Source: Alphaproteobacteria bacterium
GTDB taxonomy: Bacteria > Pseudomonadota > Alphaproteobacteria > Rhodobacterales > Rhodobacteraceae
DNA length: 64,000 nucleotides
NCBI GenBank assembly: GCA_030431485.1
Contig: JAUIIR010000003.1
Span: 1 to 64,000, forward strand
Direction of reading: 5' to 3'
Shown here piece after piece: positions 16,661 through 28,133 of this stretch (within the stretch, counting starts at the first letter, position 1; every line of letters begins with the position of its first letter). Made by a program: the position numbers and the translations under genes. The notes beneath the pieces are model-generated. The model was not told the origin of the DNA. It made no database searches and saw only the letters and a program-made list of their open reading frames with translations.

Positions 16661-17935
16661 TCAGGCTAGCAAAAGGGTTTCGAGGCTGCGGCCCATCACT
16701 TTTGCACTGTCGAGCATATCGGTGATACCGACCCACTCATCTGGTTTATGCGCCAGTTCCAAAACGCCTGGCCCGTAAGCGATGCAGTTCTTCAATTTCC
16801 CGATCCGATCAATATGCTTCTGGTCATAGCTGCCAGGCGACGCAACGTAGGTTGGGTCCTGACCCAGAACGTCGCGGATCGCCTCATGCACATTGGCTAC
16901 AATCGGTGCGCCTTTATCTGTCATCGAAGGAATGACGCGGTTAATTTCCCTGATCTCGTAGTCAAAATTTGGTCGACGTGCCTTTAGATCGTCAAGCAGA
17001 TCTATCACTTCCTGTCGTACGGCTTCGATGGGTTCTTCCATCAGAAAACGTCGGTCGATCACAATACGGCAACTGTCAGGCACGCAATGAGCGGGTAGGC
17101 CTGTATAGTCACTCGCCTGTTCGGGCTGGCCGCCATGAATAGAGTTGATGTTCATTGTAGATTGCCGCGCGCACTCCGGAACAACTGGCATCTCTGTCCA
17201 CCGCGCGGCCATCGTGGGATAGAGTGTCTCTTCGAAGGCATGCAGCACAGCCCCCATATGCCGAACGGCGCAGTCGCCAAGAAAAGGCATGGAGCCGTGC
17301 GCGATTTCGCCTTTGGTTTCGATTTCGGCCCACCAGCCACCGCGATGACCAAGGCAAATGCGGTCTTTATTGAGAGGTTCGGGAATGATCACGTGTTGTA
17401 CGCGGTTTGGATCGAACCAGCCCTTTTCGGCAAGATAGGCAACGCCACCATAGCCGCCGGATTCTTCATCTGCTGTGCCACTGATCTCAATAGAACCGCG
17501 ATAGTCTGGATACTCCGAAATAAAGGCCTCTGCGGCAATTATCGAAGTCGCCAAACCACCTTTCATGTCGCAGGCGCCCCGGCCGTAGATCTTGTCGCCG
17601 ACTAACTCTCCGCCAAAGGGGGCGCGGGTCCATCCGTGGCCAACTTCCACGACATCTGTATGAGAGTTGAAATGGATGCAGTCGCCGGGACCGGTTCCTT
17701 CATGTCGCGCGATAAGGTTCCATCGCGGGTATCGGTCGCTGTCCCCACGCGCGCCTTCTGCCCGCACCCAAGTCGTTTCAAAACCGGAGCGCGACAGGCG
17801 CGCATCAAGGTAGTCGCAAATTGCGGCATAGTTCTCTCCGGGCGGGTTCAATGTGGGAATGCGGATGAGGTCTTGCGTCAGCGCGATGAGATCATCTCGT
17901 GCGTCGTCAATTCGTTGAAAAAGCCTGTTGCCCAT
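16661..17935 (-). CDS. M20-family deacylase/peptidase (ArgE/DapE type)
   Basis: The 424-residue protein has a di-zinc M20 core. The metal His/Asp pair is in FNSHTDVV (near 91), the bridging Asp in YGRGACDMKGG (near 125), the catalytic Glu pair in TADEESGG (near 160), and the dimerisation-domain histidine in GEIAHGSMPF. A late metal histidine lies in LELAHKPDEW. The family removes N-acyl groups from amino-acid-like substrates in the cytoplasm. It converges on otnI and is not part of that operon. Acetylornithine or succinyl-DAP are common database labels; I cannot assign a substrate. Confidence 0.8.
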   Translation of the reverse strand: MGNRLFQRIDDARDDLIALTQDLIRIPTLNPPGENYAAICDYLDARLSRSGFETTWVRAEGARGDSDRYPRWNLIARHEGTGPGDCIHFNSHTDVVEVGHGWTRAPFGGELVGDKIYGRGACDMKGGLATSIIAAEAFISEYPDYRGSIEISGTADEESGGYGGVAYLAEKGWFDPNRVQHVIIPEPLNKDRICLGHRGGWWAEIETKGEIAHGSMPFLGDCAVRHMGAVLHAFEETLYPTMAARWTEMPVVPECARQSTMNINSIHGGQPEQASDYTGLPAHCVPDSCRIVIDRRFLMEEPIEAVRQEVIDLLDDLKARRPNFDYEIREINRVIPSMTDKGAPIVANVHEAIRDVLGQDPTYVASPGSYDQKHIDRIGKLKNCIAYGPGVLELAHKPDEWVGITDMLDSAKVMGRSLETLLLA

Positions 17936-17988
17936 ATCTCACCTCGTGTTTCTGACGAGTGTTGCGGGTGCCGCCCGCCTTGGCAAGA

Positions 17989-18987
17989 CTAGTGCCAACG
18001 CAGGGACGGCAGTTGTCCTACGGGAATGGGGCCGACAAAAACGGTGCCTTGCTCAATTTCGAGAGTAACATCCAGAGTGTCGCGCGCTCCGCTCAATGTG
18101 GCCAACAGAGTCAAAAGCTCGATCAATCCCTCGGTCAAAGCGGCAGGGAGGTCTCCATTGGCACGGGCCGAGTCTAGGGCGTTGCGCCAATTGTCCGCAG
18201 AGATCGTGATTTCACCACTGGCACGACCCTGTGCATCCAAATCAGCTATGCCGTTCATTCGGAAAGCTACAGCTCCATAGCTGACTTCAGACCGATGTAG
18301 GGCGATCCGGGTTGGTTGAGGCGGTTCATTCGATAGCGCATCGAACATGATCGGCTTGTTGAATCCGAGATCGAGCTCTGCTCGGAGAGATGCCAGAGAG
18401 TCGGGACCGACGTTTGTTGAGACGTCCGGCGTCGACGCGGCAAAGCTGCCCACCGAAATGGCGACGCGGAAGTCTGCGGCAGTGGTTTCGATTGCTTGAA
18501 CCGCCGCATTGACCTCGGCCATTGCGATACTGCGATCCGGTGAGTTTAGATTGAGGACCGTCGCTTCGAGGTTGCTGCGGACCAAGGTGCCATCCTGGTG
18601 GATCACACTTGCACGGAGACCGTCTGATGATACGTCAATTGTGCCATGGTCCGTGTTAAGGGTCTGGGTGTCAGGCCAAGCCACAATGACATGGCCTTCT
18701 TTATAGGTGAGCCCGAGGATTTGCAGAAAGGGTGCCTGCCAACTGATCCGGCTATCAGCAGATGCAAGCAAAGGCTCAGAAATTGTTAGGTCCGTCCGGT
18801 TGGGAAAACCGCGCACGGTGAGGTCAGAATAGCTTGCGCTTAGCCCGGCATCCCGTTGGTCTTCGAACCAAGCGGCGACCTCCACGCGCAGCGTGTTCGA
18901 TGCGTAAACCCACCAACCGAAATAGGCCAGCGTCGCAATAATGATTGCCGCAAGCAGACGTTTCACGCGCAGACCCCTTTTACCCAT
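17989..18987 (-). CDS. DUF2125-type envelope protein
   Basis: A membrane-anchored protein with the N-terminal hydrophobic segment LLAAIIIATLAYFGWWVYAS, then a beta-rich domain beginning LRVEVAAWFEDQRDAG and GLSASYSDLTVRGFPNRTDL, typical of DUF2125. I start at MGKRGLRVK (18987, about 332 residues); the frame extends to 19104 without a signal-like start. A GTG two codons before RLLAA, with GGGG upstream, is another candidate. The function is unknown. It is divergent from the ChaC-like gene with about 45 bases between them. Confidence 0.65.
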   Translation of the reverse strand: MGKRGLRVKRLLAAIIIATLAYFGWWVYASNTLRVEVAAWFEDQRDAGLSASYSDLTVRGFPNRTDLTISEPLLASADSRISWQAPFLQILGLTYKEGHVIVAWPDTQTLNTDHGTIDVSSDGLRASVIHQDGTLVRSNLEATVLNLNSPDRSIAMAEVNAAVQAIETTAADFRVAISVGSFAASTPDVSTNVGPDSLASLRAELDLGFNKPIMFDALSNEPPQPTRIALHRSEVSYGAVAFRMNGIADLDAQGRASGEITISADNWRNALDSARANGDLPAALTEGLIELLTLLATLSGARDTLDVTLEIEQGTVFVGPIPVGQLPSLRWH

Positions 18988-19032
18988 GCTGCGATTGGTG
19001 TTTACCCCGCAGTGAAAGGCAGGACCAGTATC

Positions 19033-19563
19033 ATGACGCTTTGGGTTTTTGGATATGGATCTCTCCTGTGGAACCCTGGTTTCACCCCAGTAGAAACCGT
19101 GCATGCTCGTCTAGAAGGCTATGCGCGCAGTTTTTGCATGCGGTCAATCCACCACCGCGGCACGGATGAAAAGCCGGGATTGGTCCTGGCTCTCGACGAA
19201 CAACGCGACGGTGGTTGCGATGGGCTTGCTATGCAGATGCACGAAGCCGAGTACGACACAACGATGGCCTATCTCCGAGAGCGGGAATTGGTGTCTTCGG
19301 CCTATCTTGAGAAAATACTTCCGCTGACTTTGGCAGATGGCAGACGAACACATGCGGTGACGTACGTGATTGACCCTGATCACGTACAGTACTGCGGATC
19401 GCTGGATCTAGAGGAGCAGGCCCAGATCATCGCGCACGCTGTGGGAGGGCGAGGTCCAAACAGCGAGTACCTGTTCAATACGGCGACACATCTCGCAGAA
19501 TTGGGTATTCCGGATGCAGAACTGGATTGGCTTTGCGCTCGAGTAAAGGACTTGCTTGCTTAA
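19033..19563 (+). CDS. ChaC-like gamma-glutamylcyclotransferase
   Basis: The ATG at 19033 gives 176 residues beginning MTLWVFGYGSLLWNPGF; the frame is open upstream but only this start exposes the family N-terminus. YGSL is the substrate-binding loop of the cyclotransferase fold, RSIHHRGTDEKPGLVLAL matches ChaC proteins, and the general-acid glutamate is probably in the LRERELVSSAYLE stretch. ChaC enzymes cleave glutathione to 5-oxoproline and Cys-Gly. It stands alone before the motor-like pair. Confidence 0.82.
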   Translation: MTLWVFGYGSLLWNPGFTPVETVHARLEGYARSFCMRSIHHRGTDEKPGLVLALDEQRDGGCDGLAMQMHEAEYDTTMAYLRERELVSSAYLEKILPLTLADGRRTHAVTYVIDPDHVQYCGSLDLEEQAQIIAHAVGGRGPNSEYLFNTATHLAELGIPDAELDWLCARVKDLLA

Positions 19564-19635
19564 CGTCTTGGCGATTGGCTGCGAACCGCCTAGAGTTGCC
19601 AGCGCAAAACAAGAAACGCGTCAGGAATTGTCCGA

Positions 19636-20829
19636 ATGGATCAGCCGGACATTGAGGCCGAGCCCCAGTTTTCTCAACCTGTAAGACAGGTTCTGTTAAT
19701 GCTCCTCATTTTGGGGCTGACAGGGTTTGGGGCTTTTGTGGCCCTGCCGAGAGTATTGCCCGTTTTCCAATCCAATCCATACTTAAACGGGTTCATCGCC
19801 TTTGTATTTGTATTGGGGGTGCTGGCCTGTTTCTGGCAGGTTTGGCAGCTGATACAATCCGTGCGCTGGATCGAAAAGTTCGCTCGCGAGCGCGAGAGCG
19901 GTTTTCAAAGCAAGGCTCCGCTATTGCTGGCGCCTCTGGCAACACTGCTGCGGTCCCGCGGCAAGCGCATGCAGATTACAACAACGTCGACACGTTCCAT
20001 CCTCGACTCTGTTGCGACCCGGATTGACGAGGCGCGGGAAATCACGCGCTACATCGTCAACCTTCTGATTTTCCTTGGCCTCCTTGGCACGTTTTACGGC
20101 CTCGCCACGACGGTTCCAGCGCTTGTTGATACTATCCGCGGGCTCGCACCAGAGGATGGTGAAACAGGGACCGAGGTCTTTGCCCGGCTTATGAACGGCC
20201 TCGACAGTCAATTGTCAGGCATGGGCGTGGCCTTTGCCTCTTCTCTCCTTGGACTGGCGGGCTCGCTGGTTGTCGGGCTTTTGGAGCTGTTCGCTGGACA
20301 TGGTCAGAACCGCTTCTACCGCGAATTGGAAGAATGGCTGAGCTCAATCACCAAACTCGGCTTTTCAAGTGGTGACGGAGAAGGCAGCGGAGAATTGGGC
20401 ACAGCTGGCGTGATCCTTGATCAAATGGTCGAGCAGATGGAAGGTCTGCAGCTGTTATTTGCGCGATCCGAAGAGGGCCGATCCGAGGTGGAATATCGGC
20501 TTGGACAGCTTAGTGACACGCTCGAGCGGATGACAGAACGGATGGAAGCGACCGCGCCGAGTGCGACGGCGTTTGCCCGGATTGCAGACAGCCAAGACAG
20601 ATTGATCGACGTACTGTCGCAGAAGTCCGAAAACGAAGGCCTTGATGCGGAAAGCCGCATGCGGTTGCGCTCAATCGACGTGCAGATGCTGCGCATTCTC
20701 GAAGAAGTCGCAGCGGGGCGCCAGGAAACGATGGCAGAACTCCGAACAGACCTGAACGCAATCGGTCGGGCATTGGACCGGTTGGCACGAAACTCCGCGC
20801 GCAAAACTGACACTCGGGGCGAGGGCTAA
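19636..20829 (+). CDS. ExbB/TolQ/MotA-family proton-channel protein
   Basis: The 397-residue inner-membrane protein has hydrophobic helices near 19-37 and 50-74. The conserved channel pair is IVNLLIFLGLLGTFYGLATT (about 141-160) and GVAFASSLLGLAGSLVVGLL (about 198-217), as in TolQ/ExbB. The two are separated by a short loop, and an unusually long cytoplasmic tail of about 170 residues with heptad-like spacing follows (EEGRSEVEYRLGQLSDTLER). It should form the pentameric collar of a proton-driven unit with the next gene, 3 bases downstream. The tail is longer than in ExbB/TolQ and recalls stators coupled to cytoplasmic partners. The task it drives is unknown. Confidence 0.8.
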   Translation: MDQPDIEAEPQFSQPVRQVLLMLLILGLTGFGAFVALPRVLPVFQSNPYLNGFIAFVFVLGVLACFWQVWQLIQSVRWIEKFARERESGFQSKAPLLLAPLATLLRSRGKRMQITTTSTRSILDSVATRIDEAREITRYIVNLLIFLGLLGTFYGLATTVPALVDTIRGLAPEDGETGTEVFARLMNGLDSQLSGMGVAFASSLLGLAGSLVVGLLELFAGHGQNRFYRELEEWLSSITKLGFSSGDGEGSGELGTAGVILDQMVEQMEGLQLLFARSEEGRSEVEYRLGQLSDTLERMTERMEATAPSATAFARIADSQDRLIDVLSQKSENEGLDAESRMRLRSIDVQMLRILEEVAAGRQETMAELRTDLNAIGRALDRLARNSARKTDTRGEG

Positions 20830-20832
20830 GCT

Positions 20833-23097
20833 ATGGCGCTGTCACGGCGCACCGGGGCCAGATTTCAAGCGTCTATCTGGCCCGGCTTCGTAGATGCTAT
20901 GACGGGGCTCTTGCTCGTTCTGATGTTTGTTTTGACCATCTTTATGGTCGTTCAGGCGGTGCTTCGTGACACAATCACCGGACAGGAAAATGAACTGAAT
21001 GCGCTTTCGTCCGAGATTGCGGAACTGGCGCGAGCGCTTGGCGTCGAGCAGCAGCGCACCACGTCATTGACCAACCAGCTTGGCGCATTGAACGCGACGC
21101 TGGATGACGCGCAGGCCAGACTGACCGAACAGGAAGCGATCATTGCATCGCTCTCGGCCACGCGTGATCGGCAAGCTGCGGCACTTGAAGCCGCAGACGC
21201 ACGTATCGCCTCCTTTGAAGAGCAGGTCGCCGGTCTCCTGTCCGAGCGGGATACTGCGCGCGAACAGGTGGCTGACCTGACAGAAACCCGTGACCAACTT
21301 CTGTCAGAGCAGGAAGCCTTAAACCTAGCTCTGGCCACCGCGCGAAGTGAGATCGACGAGCAGGTCGAAGCGGCACGTCTGGCGGCAGCCCGACGCGAAG
21401 CTCTGGAAGCTTTGGTGGCTGAATTGCGCGCGGAAAATGCTGACACCACACAGCAGGTGGGTGCGTTGACAGCGCAGGTCGCTGATCTGGAAAATGCTCT
21501 TTCAGAAGAGGAGGCAGCCAAGCTGACCGAGGCTGCAGCTGCGGAGGCGTTGCGAAATCGCCTTGAAAACGCCAATGCGGAACTCACCGCAATGACAATG
21601 GCGCTTGAAGAGCAGCGCACCCGTGCCGAGGAAACGCTGACGCTTTTGGCAGCGGCGCGTGAGGCCGAAGAAGATCTGAATGCGCAATTGGCCGCAGCAC
21701 TTTTGGATGGCCAAGAGAGGGCTGAGGCTCTTCAGGCCCGTCTTGATGCAGCGTTGGCAGAAAGCGAAAACGAGCTTGCAAGGCTCGAGGCGCAACTGGC
21801 TGCGACAGTGGAAGAGGGTGCGGAAACAGAAACCAATCTGCGGTCACAGCTCTCGGAACAGGCACGCCGAATTGCCCAGCTTCAAAATGAAATTGCTTCG
21901 GCTCAGGTCGATCGGACGACTTTGACGTCACTCGAAGCGCGGTTGTCTCAAGCCTTGTCCCGGGTTGCAGAAGCAGATGCTTTGGAGAGGCGGCTGGACG
22001 CTTTGCGTGCAGAGAATGCCACTTTGACCGCAGATTTGAGCGGGTCAGAACAAACAACTGCCGAATTGCAAATCACAGTTGAGGCGTTGCGCACCGCACT
22101 CGCGGAAGCTCAGGCTGAAGCAGCGGCTCGAAGCGACAGCGAACAAACATTAGAGCAACGCCTCGCGGCTGCCTTGGCACAGCAAACCTCAACCCAGGCA
22201 TCGCTCGAAGAAACGCGCAACCAACTGGCGGCGGCATTGGCAGCCCAGGTGGCTGCAGAAACTGCGCTTGAAGATCGGTTGAGCGAGGCTGAGCAGCGGC
22301 GCGTCTTGCTCGAACAGGCACGTAGTCGGTTAGAAGAAGAGTCGCAGCGCGCCACTGAAGCCCAGCGTCAGACGGAGTTGCTCAACCAGCAAGTTGGCGC
22401 ACTACGGCGTCAGCTGTCTTCTTTGCAATCGCTTCTGGATGAGGCTGAAGCGCGGGACGCTGCGGCGCAGGTGCAATTGGAGAGCTTGGGCAGCGAATTG
22501 AACACAGCACTTGCCCGTGTGGCCGCCGAAGAGCGGCGGCGCCGACAACTGGAAGAGGCCGAGCGGGTCCGACTTGAAGAAGAGCGCAAGCGGCTCGAAG
22601 AGGAGAAGCAGCGTCTTGCCGGCGAGAACAAGGATCTGGAAAGATACCGATCGGAGTTCTTCGGGCGCTTGCGCGATGTTCTAGGGGGCCGTGAAGGGGT
22701 GCGGATTGAAGGCGACCGTTTTGTTTTTTCTTCAGAGGTTCTCTTTCCACCGGCTCAGGCCGGTTTGTCCCCGGAAGGTCGTGCGCAGATCGCAAACGTA
22801 GCTTCGATTCTGCGAGAGGTGGCGCAGGATATTCCTGAAGAACTGAACTGGATCATTCGCGTTGATGGCCATACCGACAACCTGCCTTTGTCAGGGCAGG
22901 GTCTTTATGCCGACAATTGGGAATTGTCGCAGGCCCGCGCTTTGTCGGTTGTGCGTTATATGATCGAGGATTTGGGCATTCCACCGCGTCGCCTGTCGGC
23001 CAACGGTTTTGGCGAGTATCAACCGGTGAACTCAGAAGACACACCCGAAGCACGCGCACAGAATCGCAGGATCGAACTGAAGCTGACAGAGCAGTAG
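20833..23097 (+). CDS. MotB/OmpA-like protein with giant coiled coil
   Basis: The 754-residue protein has a single N-terminal membrane helix starting WPGFVDAMTGLLLVLMFVL. Asp21 sits where MotB and ExbD/TolR place their proton-carrying aspartate. Residues of about 45-610 are almost unbroken Ala/Glu/Gln/Leu/Arg coiled coil, ending in a charged LEEERKRLEEEKQRL stretch. The last 130 residues are an OmpA-like peptidoglycan-binding domain (VDGHTDNLPLSG, NWELSQARALSV, ARAQNRRIELKL). With the upstream ExbB/MotA-like protein it forms a complete stator-type pair. I know no defined function for this architecture. Confidence 0.82.
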   Translation: MALSRRTGARFQASIWPGFVDAMTGLLLVLMFVLTIFMVVQAVLRDTITGQENELNALSSEIAELARALGVEQQRTTSLTNQLGALNATLDDAQARLTEQEAIIASLSATRDRQAAALEAADARIASFEEQVAGLLSERDTAREQVADLTETRDQLLSEQEALNLALATARSEIDEQVEAARLAAARREALEALVAELRAENADTTQQVGALTAQVADLENALSEEEAAKLTEAAAAEALRNRLENANAELTAMTMALEEQRTRAEETLTLLAAAREAEEDLNAQLAAALLDGQERAEALQARLDAALAESENELARLEAQLAATVEEGAETETNLRSQLSEQARRIAQLQNEIASAQVDRTTLTSLEARLSQALSRVAEADALERRLDALRAENATLTADLSGSEQTTAELQITVEALRTALAEAQAEAAARSDSEQTLEQRLAAALAQQTSTQASLEETRNQLAAALAAQVAAETALEDRLSEAEQRRVLLEQARSRLEEESQRATEAQRQTELLNQQVGALRRQLSSLQSLLDEAEARDAAAQVQLESLGSELNTALARVAAEERRRRQLEEAERVRLEEERKRLEEEKQRLAGENKDLERYRSEFFGRLRDVLGGREGVRIEGDRFVFSSEVLFPPAQAGLSPEGRAQIANVASILREVAQDIPEELNWIIRVDGHTDNLPLSGQGLYADNWELSQARALSVVRYMIEDLGIPPRRLSANGFGEYQPVNSEDTPEARAQNRRIELKLTEQ

Positions 23098-23100
23098 CCG

Positions 23101-24050
23101 CTAGTCCACTATGACGTCAGTGTGCATGATGGCGAGAATTGTTTCGCCGCGAATTAGTTTTGCCGTGCCTTGATAACGACCCTTCGGCCAACCTTCGCTA
23201 GGTGCGCGACGCCCATAGGAGCGCATCATTTGAGCGTGATCCTGTTGGAGCTGGGCGGTGTGTTCAAAGACGATGCCGTCGGGGCCGGTCAGACTTAGCT
23301 CGATCCGGTCATGCGTGTTGCCGTGAAATCCATGCGCATAGAGAACCATTGAGTCATGCGGCCTGACCCGATTTTGTCGCGCATTGCCAGATTGGACGTC
23401 TTCAAGGTCTGGACCCGCATCGCTCACCCCGGCGCTGAAGAGGCCTGCATCTGTATAGGACGGGCTTTTCTGCCATAACGATTCAAATGGTTCGCCACAG
23501 GCATTGCTCTTTCCTGGAGCAAAGGGATCAATGATGTCGGTGCCCTGCGTTACTGTGAGGTGCAGGTGTGGGAAATTGGTCAAGCCGCTTAGACCAACTT
23601 CGCCCAAAACCTGTCCTTGCAAGACACGCTGGCCGGGCGTGACGCGCACCGATCCTAGCTTCATGTGACAGTAGACGGATTGGTAACCATTGCCGTGATT
23701 TATTCGCACGGCGTTTCCACATTCCTGTCCGTTGAGATCGGAGCCGGGGATGTAAGGTTGATCAGGACGCGTATTTCTGATCGCCTCAACCCGCCCCGCA
23801 GCGGCGGCAATCACGCGAACGCCCTCGTGCATTTTATCATAACTCAAGAGGGCGAAATCCGTCCCGCTATGTCCGTCGCGGGTCTTAAACCCGCAACGGT
23901 AATCCGACGCTTCTGAGGATGGATCAATGTCGGGGTACGTTGCGATTACGCAGGTTTTGCCAAGCACGCAATCAACCGGCATACCCAAAAAGGAAACGTC
24001 CGCCACAGACCCAGTGGCGGACGCTATCGTAAGTGCAATTGCGCTGCGGA

Positions 24051-24054
<4 letters not shown>
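23101..24054 (-). CDS. M23-family peptidoglycan endopeptidase-like protein
   Basis: The 317-residue protein has a short N-terminal hydrophobic export signal (MIRSAIALTIASATGSVA) and an M23/LytM domain with all zinc and catalytic signatures: the H-x3-D pair in GHSGTDFAL near 62, YCHMKLG near 128, and HLHLTV near 165. The roughly 140-residue C-terminal region is a beta-rich extension. It probably cleaves peptidoglycan cross-links in the periplasm. Its start overlaps the clpA stop (ATGA), so the two are co-transcribed, and it ends 3 bases from the OmpA-like gene on the other strand. Confidence 0.85.
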
Positions 24055-26375
<2,321 letters not shown>

Positions 26376-26532
26376 GACTGAGTGCTCCTTCCTTTTTGCG
26401 TTGCGTCATAGGATACGGCGCAACTGTCTTCTTAGTATTAAAGTTTGGTCGTTACCGACGAAGCTTCAAGTTTTTTCTTCACCTCACTGGGTCACATCAT
26501 ACAGATTGTACGCACGTTCTTGTGATTTTGCC

Positions 26533-27300
26533 TCAGAAGCGATCCTTTTGGGCGCGAATTTCGGCAAAAACATCCACCGGGTCCGCTCCAATCATGTCGA
26601 GATGCGCCATGATGGCGGGGTCAGCGGCACGCAGGAAAGGGTTTGTCGCCGCTTCTTCAGAAAGTTTGCTGGGAACAGTAGGTTCGTTACTGGAACGCTT
26701 TGAATTTATGCGTTCGATACGGTCTTTCAAGTCCGGATTGTCTGGGTCGATGGTGATCGCAAAACGAGCATTGGCCTGCGTGTACTCGTGGCCTGAGCAG
26801 ATCACTGTTTCGGGATCAAGCGACGCGATCTTTTGCAAGCTCTCCCACATTTGCGCAGCAGTACCCTCGAACAATCGTCCACACCCCAATGCCATGAGGC
26901 TGTCGGCCGTAAAAGCGTATCCTGAGCCGGGAACCACAAAGGCGATATGCCCCACGGTGTGTCCCGAAACGTCTAGAATATCGACCACTTCACCACCAAA
27001 TTCGAAGGCGTCTCCGTCGCTGACTTCGCGATTGAGTGGCGGTAGACGATGCCGGTCAGCTGCGGCGCCTGTGACCTTCGCATCATAGCGCGCAAGAAGC
27101 TCATCGACGCCACCAATATGGTCGTGATGGTGGTGCGTGAGCCAAATTTCAGTGAGGGCCCACCCTCGCTTTTCCAGTTCGGCAAGTATTGGCCCCGCCT
27201 CGGGTACGTCGATGCAGGCTGTCGCTCCGCTGTCGCTGTCATGCAGCAGGTAGGTGTAGTTGTCCGACAAAGCAGGCAAAGTGACGAGTTCGAGGGGCAT
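26533..27300 (-). CDS. gloB: Hydroxyacylglutathione hydrolase (glyoxalase II)
   Basis: I use the ATG at 27300 (MPLELVTLPALSDNYTYLLH, 255 residues), which has GGAAAG at the right distance; the frame is open to 27330. It is a metallo-beta-lactamase fold with the THHHHDHIGG metal motif, HTVGHIAF, and a late CSGHEYTQAN that carries a metal histidine of glyoxalase II. It hydrolyses S-lactoylglutathione in methylglyoxal detoxification. It is divergent from the methyltransferase gene with only about 62 bases between them. Confidence 0.93.
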   Translation of the reverse strand: MPLELVTLPALSDNYTYLLHDSDSGATACIDVPEAGPILAELEKRGWALTEIWLTHHHHDHIGGVDELLARYDAKVTGAAADRHRLPPLNREVSDGDAFEFGGEVVDILDVSGHTVGHIAFVVPGSGYAFTADSLMALGCGRLFEGTAAQMWESLQKIASLDPETVICSGHEYTQANARFAITIDPDNPDLKDRIERINSKRSSNEPTVPSKLSEEAATNPFLRAADPAIMAHLDMIGADPVDVFAEIRAQKDRF

Positions 27301-27362
27301 GGTGTTTCTTTCCGTGGTGGTTACACTCATATCTACCTAGGCCAATTTGAACGGAGGCCCAA

Positions 27363-28127
27363 ATGCATCTCGACGTGCAGCGGCTGCACAGCTTCTATTA
27401 TCGCAGTGCGATAGGACGAGTGGCGCAGCGCGTGGTGCGTGATCAGGTCAAGGTCTTCTGGCCAGAGGCTAAGCAACAATCCTTGGGTGGTTTCGGGTTC
27501 GCAGTTCCATTATTGCGTCCATACCTGCAAGAAGCGCGCCGAGTGATCGGATTGATGCCCGCTCAGCAAGGGGTGATGCCTTGGCCTGCAGGCATGCCCA
27601 ACGTTTCGGTGCTTTGTGAAGAAACATTGTGGCCCATTGAGAACGGTCGTTTCGACAAGCTGATCCTCATGCATGGTCTTGAGACATCAGAACGGCCGTC
27701 AGCGCTTCTTGAAGAATGCTGGCGTGTACTGGGGCCGGGGGGGAAGGCGCTTTTTATTGTTCCCAACCGCTCTGGGCTTTGGGCACGATCGGATGCGACG
27801 CCCTTCGGTTTCGGGCGACCCTATTCAATGAGCCAATTGGAGTCGCAATTGAAGGCGCATAATTTTGCTCCTCAGCGTCACAAAGCCGTCCTGTATCAAC
27901 CGCCCTCGACCAGACGCTTCTGGATGAAAACCGGCCCCTTCTGGGAACAGATGGGTCGCAGTGTCTCGGCTCTGATTGCAGGGGGCGTGCTTATGGTCGA
28001 GGTGACCAAGACCAATCCAACGCCGGGTGGATCAAAGGTAGAGAGCCGTGTGCTCAACCCGTTGGGCAACCTTGTGCCAACGCCGTCGGCCAAACCAGCT
28101 CGGGCGCGGATACAAACAGAACAATAA
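27363..28127 (+). CDS. Class I SAM-dependent methyltransferase
   Basis: The 254-residue protein starts behind GGAGG. After an N-terminal GFGFAVPLL stretch, the methyltransferase-11-like core shows [20 protein letters not shown] and [14 protein letters not shown], the post-motif-II strand of the Rossmann-like SAM fold. The glycine-rich motif I is weak ([14 protein letters not shown]), as in many members found beside gloB. The substrate is unknown. A small promoter region is shared with gloB. Confidence 0.75.
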   Translation: MHLDVQRLHSFYYRSAIGRVAQRVVRDQVKVFWPEAKQQSLGGFGFAVPLLRPYLQEARRVIGLMPAQQGVMPWPAGMPNVSVLCEETLWPIENGRFDKLILMHGLETSERPSALLEECWRVLGPGGKALFIVPNRSGLWARSDATPFGFGRPYSMSQLESQLKAHNFAPQRHKAVLYQPPSTRRFWMKTGPFWEQMGRSVSALIAGGVLMVEVTKTNPTPGGSKVESRVLNPLGNLVPTPSAKPARARIQTEQ

Positions 28128-28133
28128 GAGAAC

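Noticed and set aside
19636-23097. Zorya-type phage defence system
   Set aside because: The ExbB/MotA plus MotB/OmpA logic is similar, but the MotB-like protein is far too long, no zorC/D/E-like helicase or nuclease is adjacent, and the surroundings are housekeeping genes.
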